IMG/VR virus record: IMGVR_UViG_3300025093_000038
Coordinates: 1 to 45,492 of that record
Length of the DNA: 45,492 bases
Reading direction: 5' to 3' (one strand)
From: a virus
The notes under the pieces are model-generated. The model was given only the letters and a program-made list of their open reading frames with translations, was not told the origin of the DNA and ran no database searches. The translations under genes and the position numbers were made by a program. Below are positions 33,301-42,064 of this stretch, piece after piece (within the stretch, counting starts at the first letter, position 1; every line of letters starts with the position of its first letter).

Positions 33301-33509
33301 CCGTCGTCGTCTCGGGTGGCGGAGGGGGCGCCGAGTTCGCGCGCCTGCAGTCGCTCGTGGCGGAGCAGTCCCAGCTCATAGCACGGCAGAGCCGGGCGCT
33401 TGAGCAGCTCCCCCGCCGCATCGCTGATGCGACGTACCAGGCGGGTGTCGACGCGGGGTCCGACCGGGCCCAGCGGATCAACGCGATGGCGAAGGGGGGC
33501 CGCGGGTGA
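30300..33509 (+). CDS. tail tape measure protein
   Basis: 1069 aa, the longest gene. Starts with a helical, asparagine-rich coiled coil (about 20-110), then hydrophobic segments (about 135-180: LLVDALIGIGPAAIPIGAVA; AAPAVSGLAGMLGIAVAAAG; further ones near 480-540). The C-terminal region is helical. No peptidase domain is obvious. At about 1.5 angstrom per residue it predicts a tail near 160 nm. Sets tail length and helps DNA pass the membrane. Confidence 0.93.
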   Translation: MAVRREKVIVELEDRFSPTAATMAGNAQLLERRLQELSRASDQHTTSATNHANALNGQNTALGNQTTTLTALTSATDNHATSVNNLNTVFGNSQNHASILGGNGPGSLNSVGNGANNIGRQFDRASGRVGLLVDALIGIGPAAIPIGAVAAPAVSGLAGMLGIAVAAAGTLVLAFQGVGDAVSAVNAARLDPTVDNLVKANEAIANLGPEATQFVGVLSSMRAEWAGLQRAAAGGFFPQVTKELDEMGPLLERTETLLYAIGQAAGVEVANGIDSLNGDRWEDFFEFLGREAAPTLRDIAATTGSVAHGLAEMWMAFQPLNRDFGDWLVQQAADFDDWAAALEDNQGFQDFVDYIRDNGPRVAETFGAIGGAILDIVQAAAPLGGPVLQILETLADVVGALADSDFGGPLIAGLAAMTLFRRGAQATSALMGSAFVGSIRQTASGVRTLGADWRTATAFGATTTAQITAQQTAAARLRQTLGGLGKGAAIMGGLGIAAAGAANGISLTNTMSLGLMGLIAGPWGAAVGLGVGALMDFSAASDAAGESQLQASDMVEAFRSTLDKQSAALTDATRDQVAFALAQADMGDYAETLGLSMSDLTDLVMASDSAWQSWYQTNGAVSYDAPQEEVDALARFLDGMGEVRGALSTARQQQEDVAAATEESTEAYNLSADALDRLATSFAAWSDLLSGRDALVAFEKSMADLNTTLADGGLNLDRSTEAGLANYEALTAASQATMAWVDTLPAPEKAAGIRYARDQIMDMLTAMGATEVEADAWANSVGLSAQRVEDTVNASSEAVSGLFDAFAALPGDVQTDIRANGIPQTAEAVDALRVKYNLTPSEVDTLMRLQSGAAEAGISRYSGLINALPNEKRVTIRTVYKTEGRPAPGVNMQIAKADGGILSSVGPGRAVIAYASGGLDIANGHLPELTKPGTPMRMWSEPETQGEAYIPLANDWRRPRAISTLLQTAALLGVQQFAGGGIREDTSSYYGRTQSAYAAPAVVVSGGGGGAEFARLQSLVAEQSQLIARQSRALEQLPRRIADATYQAGVDAGSDRAQRINAMAKGGRG

Positions 33510-34936
33510 AGACGACGTACCCGATCCTGCGGCTCGTCACGGCCCCCAAGCGGTCCGCGCGGGTGTTGTTCGACTTCCAGCACCCCGGGGACCACGAGCA
33601 CCCCCGCACCTACCCGGACGACGAGCTCACGATGGGTGAGCCGTCCCTCGCCGGCGACGCCGGGGCTGCGGGGCGGGTGTACGGCCGGCGGGAGCCGTCG
33701 TGGGGGTTCGTGATCTGGGGTGACAAGCCCGGGGCCCGGAAGGTCGTCGCCCGGCTCTCGCGTGAGCTGGTGCGGCCGCGGTCGTGGCTGATGTACCAGC
33801 TCGACGAGAAGACGGGTCCGACGTTCTTCCGGACCTACGCCACCGACCCCGGTCCGCTGTCGCTCAAGCAGGTGTGGAACGACAAGGCGCGCAGGGACGT
33901 GTGGCTGGTCGACGTGCGGCTCGAGGCCGACGCGTTCGGTCTCGGCGAGCTCGTCACCCACCCCGTGAAGGCGCTCGGCAACGACCCGGCGACCGGTGGA
34001 GTCGTGTACGAGCTGCCGCCCATCCTCGGTGACGCACCCACCCCCCTGAAGCTGTCCGCGATCCCGGCGGTGTCGGCCGGGAACTGGGGTGCGCGGCGGC
34101 TGTTCATGTCGCTGTTCTCCGTCATTCCCGACGCGGTGGGTGCCGGGCCGGTGCTGTGGGATGCCTCCACGTTCGGGGTGCCCGCCGGGTCCGGGACGGG
34201 TGCGGTGACTGCTGACGGGTCCTGGTTCGGTCCCGGCTACCGGGAGGTCACGTTCACCGACCCGACGATGATCAGCCGGCTGTCGACGAACGCTGCGCCG
34301 ACGTCGATGCCGCCGCTGCGGCCGGGCCGTTACCTGGCGTTCGCGCGGGTCGGTGTCACGAACGTCGACACGGTCGTCGACCTGCAGTGGGGCGACACGG
34401 GCAAGGTCGCCCGGTTCAAGCCGCCGACGGGCGTGGCGGGGTTCATCTCGTGGGTGCCGCTCGGCGACTTCAGCACCCCCCGCGGGGTGGATCTGGACGT
34501 CATCACCATCGACGACACCGCCGCCGCCCGCACTGGGTTCCTCAAGGCCGCCCGGGTCTCGGGGACCGGGAACCTGCGGGTCAACGGGCTGCTGTTCGTG
34601 CCCGTCGACATGCCCGGTGTCGAGTCCGTCACCAGCCTCACCACCCGCTCTACCAACCGGCCCACGAACCTGCAGTACCGGCACGTGTGGGATGGGGAGG
34701 TCGGGGCGCTGTGGCGTGCCGCGACCGGTGGGGTCATGGAGTCCATCGACACCATCGAGCACGGCGAGTACCCCGTCGCCGTGCCTGGGGAGCGGAACGT
34801 CCTCACGCTGCTGCAGCAGACCGAGTCCGAGGACTGGCCGTTCGCGCTGCCCGAGATGTCCGACAGCCTCACCCACACCACCCAGCTGACCGTCTCCTAC
34901 CACCCGTGGGTGCTGTACGTGGAGGGCGACCAGTGA
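33506..34936 (+). CDS. distal tail (minor tail) protein, 476 aa
   Basis: First gene after the tape measure; GTG 33506 overlaps it. N-terminal part (YPILRLVTAPKRSARVLFDF; GEPSLAGDAGAAGRVYGRRE; VVARLSRELVRPRSWLMYQL) matches the actinophage Dit-like protein role. The middle (about 250-390) is a jelly-roll-like insert (YLAFARVGVTNVDTVVDLQW), perhaps carbohydrate-binding. C-terminal TQLTVSYHPWVLYVEGDQ completes the tail fold. Confidence 0.8.
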   Translation: MKTTYPILRLVTAPKRSARVLFDFQHPGDHEHPRTYPDDELTMGEPSLAGDAGAAGRVYGRREPSWGFVIWGDKPGARKVVARLSRELVRPRSWLMYQLDEKTGPTFFRTYATDPGPLSLKQVWNDKARRDVWLVDVRLEADAFGLGELVTHPVKALGNDPATGGVVYELPPILGDAPTPLKLSAIPAVSAGNWGARRLFMSLFSVIPDAVGAGPVLWDASTFGVPAGSGTGAVTADGSWFGPGYREVTFTDPTMISRLSTNAAPTSMPPLRPGRYLAFARVGVTNVDTVVDLQWGDTGKVARFKPPTGVAGFISWVPLGDFSTPRGVDLDVITIDDTAAARTGFLKAARVSGTGNLRVNGLLFVPVDMPGVESVTSLTTRSTNRPTNLQYRHVWDGEVGALWRAATGGVMESIDTIEHGEYPVAVPGERNVLTLLQQTESEDWPFALPEMSDSLTHTTQLTVSYHPWVLYVEGDQ

Positions 34937-36531
34937 GCTACCTCGGTGTGCACATCCACGACGGCGCCGGCCACCGCACCGTCACCCGCGTCTGCACCGG
35001 CCTCGAGTTCACGCGGATCGCGCCCGGCGGCTACTCCTACGCCCGGATGCGGCTCAACCTGCCCCGCAACGCGTTCGACGACCTCGGGCCGGCCGACCGG
35101 GTGTGGATCACCGACCCCCGCACCGGCGACACCGTGTGGGAGGGGTTCGCGGAGAACCCCGGCCCGGTCGACGGCGCCGCCGGCCAGGAGTGGGACCTCA
35201 CCGCGGTCGGGTCGATGGTCGTGGCCGACGACCTCGCGAAGCCGGTCGTGTACATCGACACCGACCTGAACGCGTGGGAGCCCGACAACCGGTCCTCGAT
35301 CCCGGCGTTCGCGACCATGCAGGTCACCGGGTACCCGCGCGGCGAAGCCCGCGACGGCCTGCTGCTGGGGTTCCAGACGGGGCAGAACGTGCTCCTCAGC
35401 AACAACGCGTCGATGGCCTACGCGAGGCTCTCCGACGCCGGGCAGGGGTTGGCGGCCATCGCCGTGACCGGCCGGTCGGGGAAGAACGACTCCGGCTACC
35501 GCGTCCAGCTGCACACGCGCTCCGGCACCATCGACGACTCCCGGGTGTTGTTCTCCGACATCGGGATGGTCGACGAGTGGAACGACGCCATCCGCGTCAT
35601 CGGCACCTCGTCGGGTCCGCCCGCCGGCGTGCACCGGGTCGCGCTCCGCCTCATCCGCACAACGGGGTCGGGGAACGTCGCCGACGACAACACGTGGACG
35701 TTCCTCACCCGCATCTCCGTGGTCGGGCGACGCATGGACAAGTACGGGGAGCTCGACACGGGCCCCGACGACATCGTGTCCGCCACCCACGTCGAAGCGC
35801 ACTGGGTGGTCGCCGACGTCGTCGCCCGGTTCCTGCCCATGGTCGACCCGGCCCGCTCCGAGATCGCCGCGCCGACGTCGCCGTACCCGATCGACCAGCT
35901 CGTGTGGACCGAAGGGGTGCGGGCGTCGGGGATCTTCGACGCCCTCGAGCAGTGGCAGCCCGAGATGTTGTGGGAGATCCTCGACTCCCGGCCCGCCCGC
36001 GGGTTCCGCTCGAACTACCGGCCGTGGCCGACCGACGTCCGCTACGTCCTCTCCGCGCAGAAGGACTCGTTCCGGTCTCCGGGCGCCGAGGTCGACCTCT
36101 GCAACCGGGTCCTCGTCGAGTGGACCGACGCCCGCGGGAACCGGCAGACCCTCACCGTCACCAGCACCGTCCCCGAGCTCGACGCCGTCGGCCGTGTCCA
36201 CGACGCCCAGCCCGTCACCCTCCCCGTCGGTCGCGGATCCGCTGCCCTCGCGCAGCGGGCCGGGGAACTCGTCCTCGCCCAGAAGGCGAAGGCCCCCGCG
36301 GCGGGCCGGGCGGTCGTCAGCCGCCGCATCTTGGACCGCAAGACCGGCAGCAGCGTCATGCCGTGGGAGATCGAACCCGGCTACCCGGCTCTCGTGCGGG
36401 AGAGGAACCTCGTGCTGCCTATCACCGAGAACCGGTACGACGACGAGGCCGGCGCCGCCCAGCTCGAGCTCGGCCGGCCGGTGCTCACTGAGACGCAGCT
36501 TCTCGCCCAGCTGATGCGGAAGACCCGGTGA
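34933..36531 (+). CDS. tail hub / minor tail protein, 532 aa
   Basis: GTG 34933. Begins with a beta domain (GVHIHDGAGHRTVTRVCTGL; YSYARMRLNLPRNAFDDLGP) typical of Tal/gp27-like tail hubs. A jelly-roll-like central part (about 130-275, with NDSGYRVQLHTRSGTIDDSR) follows, then a hub-like C-terminal half (FDALEQWQPEMLWEILDSRP; LVLAQKAKAPAAGRAVVSRR). Probably forms the baseplate hub through which the tape measure passes. Confidence 0.8.
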   Translation: MSYLGVHIHDGAGHRTVTRVCTGLEFTRIAPGGYSYARMRLNLPRNAFDDLGPADRVWITDPRTGDTVWEGFAENPGPVDGAAGQEWDLTAVGSMVVADDLAKPVVYIDTDLNAWEPDNRSSIPAFATMQVTGYPRGEARDGLLLGFQTGQNVLLSNNASMAYARLSDAGQGLAAIAVTGRSGKNDSGYRVQLHTRSGTIDDSRVLFSDIGMVDEWNDAIRVIGTSSGPPAGVHRVALRLIRTTGSGNVADDNTWTFLTRISVVGRRMDKYGELDTGPDDIVSATHVEAHWVVADVVARFLPMVDPARSEIAAPTSPYPIDQLVWTEGVRASGIFDALEQWQPEMLWEILDSRPARGFRSNYRPWPTDVRYVLSAQKDSFRSPGAEVDLCNRVLVEWTDARGNRQTLTVTSTVPELDAVGRVHDAQPVTLPVGRGSAALAQRAGELVLAQKAKAPAAGRAVVSRRILDRKTGSSVMPWEIEPGYPALVRERNLVLPITENRYDDEAGAAQLELGRPVLTETQLLAQLMRKTR

Positions 36532-36869
36532 GCGGCACCGTGGTGTGCGGCCGGTACGCGCCCGGGTCGTCGTTCGACCCGCACACGTTCGACGACCTCA
36601 CCGACGCCGCAGTGGTGGAGGGGATCGAGTGGGCGGGCCCGGTGCTGTGCGTGACGTTCGCCGACGACCTCGACGACCAGGTCGCGGCGGCGGTGCGGCT
36701 GCGGATCGTGTCCCCCAGCCGCCAAGACGAGGCCGCCAGGGCCTCCCTCCTGGGCGTCGCTGAGGTGCTGGTGGCCCAAGACCCCACCGACCCGCTCGCC
36801 GTGCTCGTGCGCGACGCCCTCGAGCTCGTGCTCCGCCCGCACGTCTCGCACGAGGGGATCCACGAATGA
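36528..36869 (+). CDS. small minor tail-region protein, 113 aa
   Basis: GTG 36528. Two parts: a beta-like start (VVCGRYAPGSSFDPHTFDDL) and helices (QVAAAVRLRIVSPSRQDEAA; LLGVAEVLVAQDPTDPL). No recognised family. It sits between the hub and a membrane protein in the same operon. Confidence 0.65.
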   Translation: MSGTVVCGRYAPGSSFDPHTFDDLTDAAVVEGIEWAGPVLCVTFADDLDDQVAAAVRLRIVSPSRQDEAARASLLGVAEVLVAQDPTDPLAVLVRDALELVLRPHVSHEGIHE

Positions 36870-37381
36870 GCGACCACCGAGACGACCCGCTCGACCGGTT
36901 GGAGCATCAGGTCGAGAGCCTGGCCATCGAGCACAAGGTCATGACCGCCCAGTCCGCGTGGGAGGCGACGAACCGGATCGGGTTGCTGTGGGTGCACTCC
37001 GCGATCGGCGTCCTGGCGGGTGTGATGATTCTGACCGCCGGCACCGCCGTCTCCCTCGAGAGCATCTTCGGCCCGGCCGCCGTGCCGATCACCGGGTGGA
37101 TGCCGCTGATTGGCGGTGTCCTCCTCGCGGTCGGTCTCCGGTCCCACCCGCGATCTGTGCCGCTCGAGGTGGTTGGCCTGTTCCTGCTGCTCGGCTGGGA
37201 CCTGGTCCTGACCGTCGGCTTCCTGGTCGCCTACTTCACTGACCTCGGTCTCACCACCAGCCGCCCGTACCCCGTCGCGGTGTACAGCGGGCTGGCCGCC
37301 CTGATCTGCGTCCATCTCTGGACTCTCCGCAAGGTGATGCGCGTTCGTCGCGAGCACCGAGAAAGGCACCCTGATGCCTGA
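36866..37381 (+). CDS. four-helix membrane protein, 171 aa
   Basis: ATG 36866. About four hydrophobic helices (HSAIGVLAGVMILTAGTAVS; VPITGWMPLIGGVLLAVGL; VVGLFLLLGWDLVLTVGFLV; VAVYSGLAALICVHLWTL) after a charged N-terminus and before a basic tail. Could be a holin-like or superinfection-exclusion protein. Position inside the tail module is unusual for a holin, and a dedicated holin lies at 43676. Confidence 0.7.
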   Translation: MSDHRDDPLDRLEHQVESLAIEHKVMTAQSAWEATNRIGLLWVHSAIGVLAGVMILTAGTAVSLESIFGPAAVPITGWMPLIGGVLLAVGLRSHPRSVPLEVVGLFLLLGWDLVLTVGFLVAYFTDLGLTTSRPYPVAVYSGLAALICVHLWTLRKVMRVRREHRERHPDA

Positions 37382-37772
37382 CGTCCCTCTCTGGGTTCAG
37401 ATCCTCGGCGGGCTCGTGACCGCTGCCGTGGCCGGCGCGGGAGGTGTGCTCGCGTGGGTCCGCTTCCGCAACGTCGAGCACCCCGCCTCCCAGGCCCAGA
37501 CCGCGCACCTCCGCGCCGAGACGGAGAACCTCACCGTGAAGACGCTGCGCGAGACGCTGCAGGAAGTGCGCGAGCAGTCCGAGGGCCGGCAGGCCGAGAT
37601 CACCCAGCTGTGGGCTCGCCTCGACTCTCGTGACGCCGCCATCGAGGCACTGCAGCAGCGGGTCGAGGAGCAGGACCGTGAGCTGCGCGACCTGCGTCGC
37701 CGCCTCGACCAGACCCCCGCCGCTCCCCCAGCGACCATCCCCCCGACGACTGAGGAGTCTGCGAGTGTCTGA
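37374..37772 (+). CDS. membrane-anchored coiled-coil protein, 132 aa
   Basis: ATG 37374. One N-terminal helix (WVQILGGLVTAAVAGAGGVL) then a long coiled coil (about 45-115: HLRAETENLTVKTLRETLQE; ALQQRVEEQDRELRDLRRRL) and a proline/threonine-rich tail. Such TM-plus-coil proteins in tail regions may act as accessory holins or spanin-like factors. Pairs with the membrane protein before it. Confidence 0.7.
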   Translation: MPDVPLWVQILGGLVTAAVAGAGGVLAWVRFRNVEHPASQAQTAHLRAETENLTVKTLRETLQEVREQSEGRQAEITQLWARLDSRDAAIEALQQRVEEQDRELRDLRRRLDQTPAAPPATIPPTTEESASV

Positions 37773-38148
37773 CCTGACGTTCCTCGCCCGCCTCGCATCC
37801 CCCACCCTCGGGAAGCTCGACGATCACAAGGCCGCCGGTGCGACGTGGGAGTGGGTCCACCACGACCTGATCGACGAGGACGGGGAGCCGTTCGACTTCA
37901 CCGGCTGCACCATCACCGTCGAGATCTCCGACACCCAGACCGGCGCCCTGATCCTGGCCATGCCCGGCACCCCCGGGATCGGTGGGTTCACCCACGGCGC
38001 CACCGCCGTCCAGACCGCGGCCCTCGCTCCCGGTGTCGCCCTCGACGAGCCCCGCCGCTGCAAGTGGCGGTGCGTCATCTCCCGCGACGGCGTGACCGTC
38101 AAGCTCTGGGATCGCACGGTCTCCGACTTCCTCATCGACCCCGCCTGA
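37765..38148 (+). CDS. beta-rich tail-region protein, 127 aa
   Basis: GTG 37765. Mostly beta structure (GATWEWVHHDLIDEDGEPFD; GCTITVEISDTQTGALILAM; CKWRCVISRDGVTVKLWDRT), resembling small upper-baseplate-type phage proteins. Function uncertain; expressed with the fibre genes. Confidence 0.7.
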   Translation: MSDLTFLARLASPTLGKLDDHKAAGATWEWVHHDLIDEDGEPFDFTGCTITVEISDTQTGALILAMPGTPGIGGFTHGATAVQTAALAPGVALDEPRRCKWRCVISRDGVTVKLWDRTVSDFLIDPA

Positions 38149-38165
38149 GCAGGAGGAGACCCACG

Positions 38166-38867
38166 ATGGAGCTCTACCCCACCAAGTCCTACGTCAACTG
38201 GGGCCCCGCCATGGGCAAGGCCGGGCGACCCGGCCAGGATGGCCAGGACGGCGCCAGCATCGTCGGGCCCGAGGGCCCGATCGGTCCCGCCGGTCCCGGC
38301 ACGGGCGCCGGCGCATGGCAGCCCTCGACGGCGTACACCGCCGGCCAGGTCGTCCAGGCACCCGACGGGTCGATCATCAGCCGCAACGCCACCAGCAGCT
38401 CGCGGCCGACGTTCGACGCCACCGAGCGGACCGCGTGGACCGCCGTGTCCGCGAAGACCGGCACCATCGAGAACGACGCCCTCGCAACCGCTGTGACGCC
38501 GCTCGCGGAGGCCGCGCTCGCCGCTGCGCTGGCTGATGACGAGACCCTCGGCCCGTTCATCGAAGGCGTCGCAGAGACCGCGGTGGGTGACGCTGTCGCA
38601 GAGCTCTCCCTGGCCCGGGTCGTGTTCTTCGGCGACGACCTCGACTACCCCCGCCCGGCCGGCGCTGCTGCCGTGCTGTGGATCGGCGTCGGCGTGCCCG
38701 TCTCGGCGCTCGATGTCGACCTCGTGATCCAGATGCCGGCACCCCCGCCGCCGCCCCCGCTCGAGCCCGACCACGAGTACCTGCCCGCCGGTCTCGTCGG
38801 CAGTGGCGGCTCCACGAACCCGCCTGACCACACCTACATCCCCGCCGGCCTCGTCGCCGCGTCCTGA
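38166..38867 (+). CDS. collagen-like tail fibre protein
   Basis: 233 aa, ATG 38166 with AGGAGG. Residues 17-46 are Gly-X-Y repeats (GKAGRPGQDGQDGAS...GPEGPIGPAGPG) that form a triple helix. AWQPSTAYTAGQVVQAPDGS (about 50-69) is a small carbohydrate-binding-like module of phage fibres. Near the C-terminus two copies of PDHxYxPAGLV flank a glycine linker. Trimeric fibre. Confidence 0.8.
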   Translation: MELYPTKSYVNWGPAMGKAGRPGQDGQDGASIVGPEGPIGPAGPGTGAGAWQPSTAYTAGQVVQAPDGSIISRNATSSSRPTFDATERTAWTAVSAKTGTIENDALATAVTPLAEAALAAALADDETLGPFIEGVAETAVGDAVAELSLARVVFFGDDLDYPRPAGAAAVLWIGVGVPVSALDVDLVIQMPAPPPPPPLEPDHEYLPAGLVGSGGSTNPPDHTYIPAGLVAAS

Positions 38868-38880
38868 AGGAGACAGACCC

Positions 38881-39576
38881 ATGGTTGACGTAGCCCAGTG
38901 GACCGACGCGGCCGGTGCCGCTGACCTCTCCCAGCCCGACCCGCTACAGCGCCCCGAGCTCGTCGCCATCAACGGCGTCCAGGTGGCACAGTTCCGGCTC
39001 GGCAACTACGGCATCACCCCGAAGCCCACCGGCTTCGACGCCCCCGGCCTGGTCGACTTCCTGCGCAACAAGCCCGCCTGCACGGCGATGCTGCTGTTCC
39101 GCAAGACCAGCGACCAGACCACGACGTCGCGTTCCATTCTGGGCTTCTCTACCGGCACGAGCGCGGCACTGACCCGTTTCCGTGTGCAGCACACCACCGC
39201 CGCGCGCTACCAGCTCGTCGCACGTCGCCTCGACGCTGATGCTCAGGTCTCCGTCACCTCCGCTGAGCCGGTCGTGACTGGCGAGTGGGACGTCATCACC
39301 GCCGAGATCGACTGGGCCAACGGCACCCGTCGCATCCGTGTCGACGGTGCCGAGGTGACCGGTGTGTCCCCGTCGCACGGCAACACCTCCGACACCTCGT
39401 CGCTGCGCGTCACCATCGGCGGGTCGCCCAGCGCCGACACCGCGACGTCCGTCTCCGAAGTCCTCGGCGGCCAGATGGTGGGCCTCCGGTTCTGGGACGC
39501 CGTCCTCTCGCCGGCCGACCTCGCCTACTACGAGAGCCAGACGGCGGCTCTGCGCAACGACCTGATCGGAGCCTGA
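38881..39576 (+). CDS. concanavalin/LamG-like tail protein
   Basis: 231 aa. ATG 38881. The sequence has the lectin-like order: an N-terminal part with LVAINGVQVAQFRLGNYGIT, then TAMLLFRKTSDQTTTSRSIL, WDVITAEIDWANGTRRIRVD and VGLRFWDAVLSPADLAYYES at the end, as in LamG/ConA domains that bind glycans. Likely host-surface recognition. Confidence 0.8.
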   Translation: MVDVAQWTDAAGAADLSQPDPLQRPELVAINGVQVAQFRLGNYGITPKPTGFDAPGLVDFLRNKPACTAMLLFRKTSDQTTTSRSILGFSTGTSAALTRFRVQHTTAARYQLVARRLDADAQVSVTSAEPVVTGEWDVITAEIDWANGTRRIRVDGAEVTGVSPSHGNTSDTSSLRVTIGGSPSADTATSVSEVLGGQMVGLRFWDAVLSPADLAYYESQTAALRNDLIGA

Positions 39577-39579
39577 CCG

Positions 39580-41715
39580 ATGCCCACCCCGATCCTCCTC
39601 GAGACCACCGCCGGTGCCCAGGCCAAGGCCGACTCCGCGTTCCAGGCAGCCGTGGTCGAGGCCGTCGCCGCCGCCGCCGAGGCCGAGGCCCGAGCCCGGG
39701 CCGCAGCCGACACCGACGCCACCCCCAAGATCAACGCGGCACGCGCGCAGGCCATCAACGCCGCCGACCTCGCAGCGCGCGGCAAGTACGTCGCGAAGCC
39801 CGCCGGGCCGGTGAAGCGCTTCGACATCCGCGACTACCTCACCGAGGGCCAGGCGCTGCCCAACGACGGCGTGCTCGACGCCTCCCCGCTGCTGCGCCTG
39901 GTCTACGAGGCCGCGTGGGCGTGGCATCTGACCACCATCGCGTTTCGCGTCGGCGGCATCCCCGCCGAGGTCTACGCCCCGCCCGGCCTGTACCGGATGC
40001 TGCAGTCACTGCTGCTGAAGTCCGCCATCGGTGTCTGCGCAGACGGGCACGCCACCACCCACTTCCGGCCCGAGGGCACCGCCTGCTTCCTCAACGGACC
40101 GCTGTGGTTCGCGGAGCCCGCCGAGGGCTGGACCTACTTCGACGACGTCACCTTCCAGGGCTTCACCGTCGACTGCGGGAACCAGAACAACCCGGCCGGC
40201 TACGACGGCACCGTGAAGGCGTTCTACACCAACAACATGCGCCGGATGCGCGTCCAGGACGTCCACATCCTCGACTGCTACGCCAGCGCCTTCGGTATGG
40301 ACTTCCTCATCGAGTCCACGTTCTACGACTGCTACGTCTACGGCGCCGGCCGCAGCAACGTGTCCGAGAACAGCCTCGGCCCCACCTGCTCCGGCTTCGC
40401 GCCGGGCACGGGCCGGTTCGCTGAGGAGTCGGTCATCTGGACCAACTGCGTCGCCGAGGGCTGCAAGGGCGCCGGCTGGCTGCTCGAGCAGGTCCCCCAG
40501 CGCGCCGCCTTCCTGCGCACCCCCGGCTACACCCTCGTGAACTGCAAGAGCGTTAGGAACAAGTTCGGGCTCTCCAATGCCGGGTGTGGAGGCGTCACCG
40601 CCATCGGCTGCGACTTCTCCTTCAACACCCACTCCGGCATCGTCGTCTCCGGCTCCGGCGCGCGCGCCGCCGGACGCAACGGCCTCATCTCGTCGTGCAC
40701 GTTCTTCGCCAACGGCGGAGGCACCGTCGGCGCCGACGGCCGCGGCGGCCACGGCATCTCGTTCGTCTACGGCGCCAACCCCGACGGATGGTCGCTCGTC
40801 GGCAACCTCTTCCTCGACAACCTCGGCTACGCCGTCCACGTCGACTCGAACTGCGCCCCCGTCAACGGCGGCCTGCGCATGACCGGGGGGATCGTTCGAG
40901 GCAACCAGGGCGGCGTCAAGGTGCTCTACCTCAACCGCCGCCTGCGCGGCATGCTCGTCGAGGGCGTGCTCTTCGAGGACAACACCGAGGCCGCCCTCTG
41001 GTTCGAGGACGGCCTCACCGCACCCCAGATCATCGACAACACCTTCACCCGCAACCCCATCGCGATCCGCTGGTGCCCCGAGCGCAAGACCACCACACCC
41101 GTCGTGCGGGGCAACGTCCTCACCGACAACATCGAGGCGATGCTGAACACGCCACTCGACGACGACCTGATCGAGGGCAACCTCGTCACCCAGACCGTCA
41201 ACGTCGCGCTCGAGGCCCTGGCCGGCGCCCAGCCGGTCTTCGTCTCGGACGAGTCCGGATCGACGCAGCGGTTCACCAGCGATCTCGCCTGGGACGGAGC
41301 ACAGCCCTCGACCACCTACCTGGTGCGCGAGACCGCCCCGACCTCGAACACGCTGGCCCAGCTCCGCGGAGCAGCAGACCAGTCGCGGATCAACATCGGC
41401 CGCGCCACCGGCAACGCGAACTGGCTCGCCGGCGCCCGCGCCGCGGACGGCACCACCGTGGTCAACGTGACCGTGCCCGGCCCCGTCGCCCCGGCCGTGC
41501 TCGCCGCGGTCCGCACCGAGAACGCGCTCACCCTCCACGTCCACGGCGTCGGCACCAACACCGCAGCCGTGGCCGGATGGTCCGCGTCCCCGACCGTTAC
41601 CAGCGCGGTGCGCCCCGCCGGCTTCTCCCACCTCGTGACGTTCCCCGGCGCCCACGACGAGGCCAAGCGCACCGCGATCATGGCGCGACTGACCGCCGAG
41701 TACCTAGGCGTCTGA
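39580..41715 (+). CDS. tailspike with right-handed beta-helix
   Basis: 711 aa. Residues 1-75 are an alanine-rich coiled coil that trimerises and attaches the spike. Residues about 75-560 are a pectate-lyase-like parallel beta-helix: VYAPPGLYRMLQSLLLKSAI opening, then repeated turns such as NMRRMRVQDVHILDCYASAF and GLISSCTFFANGGGTVG. The C-terminal about 150 residues form another beta domain. Probably depolymerises or binds surface polysaccharide. Confidence 0.87.
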   Translation: MPTPILLETTAGAQAKADSAFQAAVVEAVAAAAEAEARARAAADTDATPKINAARAQAINAADLAARGKYVAKPAGPVKRFDIRDYLTEGQALPNDGVLDASPLLRLVYEAAWAWHLTTIAFRVGGIPAEVYAPPGLYRMLQSLLLKSAIGVCADGHATTHFRPEGTACFLNGPLWFAEPAEGWTYFDDVTFQGFTVDCGNQNNPAGYDGTVKAFYTNNMRRMRVQDVHILDCYASAFGMDFLIESTFYDCYVYGAGRSNVSENSLGPTCSGFAPGTGRFAEESVIWTNCVAEGCKGAGWLLEQVPQRAAFLRTPGYTLVNCKSVRNKFGLSNAGCGGVTAIGCDFSFNTHSGIVVSGSGARAAGRNGLISSCTFFANGGGTVGADGRGGHGISFVYGANPDGWSLVGNLFLDNLGYAVHVDSNCAPVNGGLRMTGGIVRGNQGGVKVLYLNRRLRGMLVEGVLFEDNTEAALWFEDGLTAPQIIDNTFTRNPIAIRWCPERKTTTPVVRGNVLTDNIEAMLNTPLDDDLIEGNLVTQTVNVALEALAGAQPVFVSDESGSTQRFTSDLAWDGAQPSTTYLVRETAPTSNTLAQLRGAADQSRINIGRATGNANWLAGARAADGTTVVNVTVPGPVAPAVLAAVRTENALTLHVHGVGTNTAAVAGWSASPTVTSAVRPAGFSHLVTFPGAHDEAKRTAIMARLTAEYLGV

Positions 41716-41717
41716 CG

Positions 41718-42014
41718 ATGACGTTGAGCTTGAGCTGCCACTACTTCGACCCCAACGGCCAACCGGTCGACTACAAGGACGCCAACCACTCGCAAGCACG
41801 GTTGTGGTGCGACAGTTGCGGCGAAGTGCTCATCGAAGGGCCCGACGTCACGATCGCGCGGTGGACGATCGCTAGCGCCACCAACGGACGCACGCACGTC
41901 ACCGCAACCGACAACGGGGCGACGATCCATCTCTGTGCCGATCCCGCGGAACTCGTCTCTGCCGTGATCGATTCGTGGGGTCGAGCTGACTCCGGCTTCA
42001 CGCCCGCCTACTGA
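41718..42014 (+). CDS. small hypothetical protein, 98 aa
   Basis: ATG 41718, right after the spike. One CxxC (LWCDSCGEVLIEGPDVTI) and beta-rich sequence (IARWTIASATNGRTHVTATD). Codon use is less GC3-biased than the structural genes around it, hinting at different origin. Followed by a strong hairpin. Role unknown. Confidence 0.65.
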   Translation: MTLSLSCHYFDPNGQPVDYKDANHSQARLWCDSCGEVLIEGPDVTIARWTIASATNGRTHVTATDNGATIHLCADPAELVSAVIDSWGRADSGFTPAY

Positions 42015-42064
42015 CCCAACCCCCACGTGGGGACGCCCGGGCCCTGCACCACCCACCCCCTGAC

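Noticed and set aside
38217-38304. CRISPR-like repeat array
   Set aside because: The periodic sequence encodes Gly-X-Y collagen repeats in frame; there are no palindromic repeats with unique spacers.
40006-41655. 549-aa leftward open frame over the tailspike
   Set aside because: Antisense artefact of GC3-biased spike codons; composition is G/V/A/E-repetitive with no domain.
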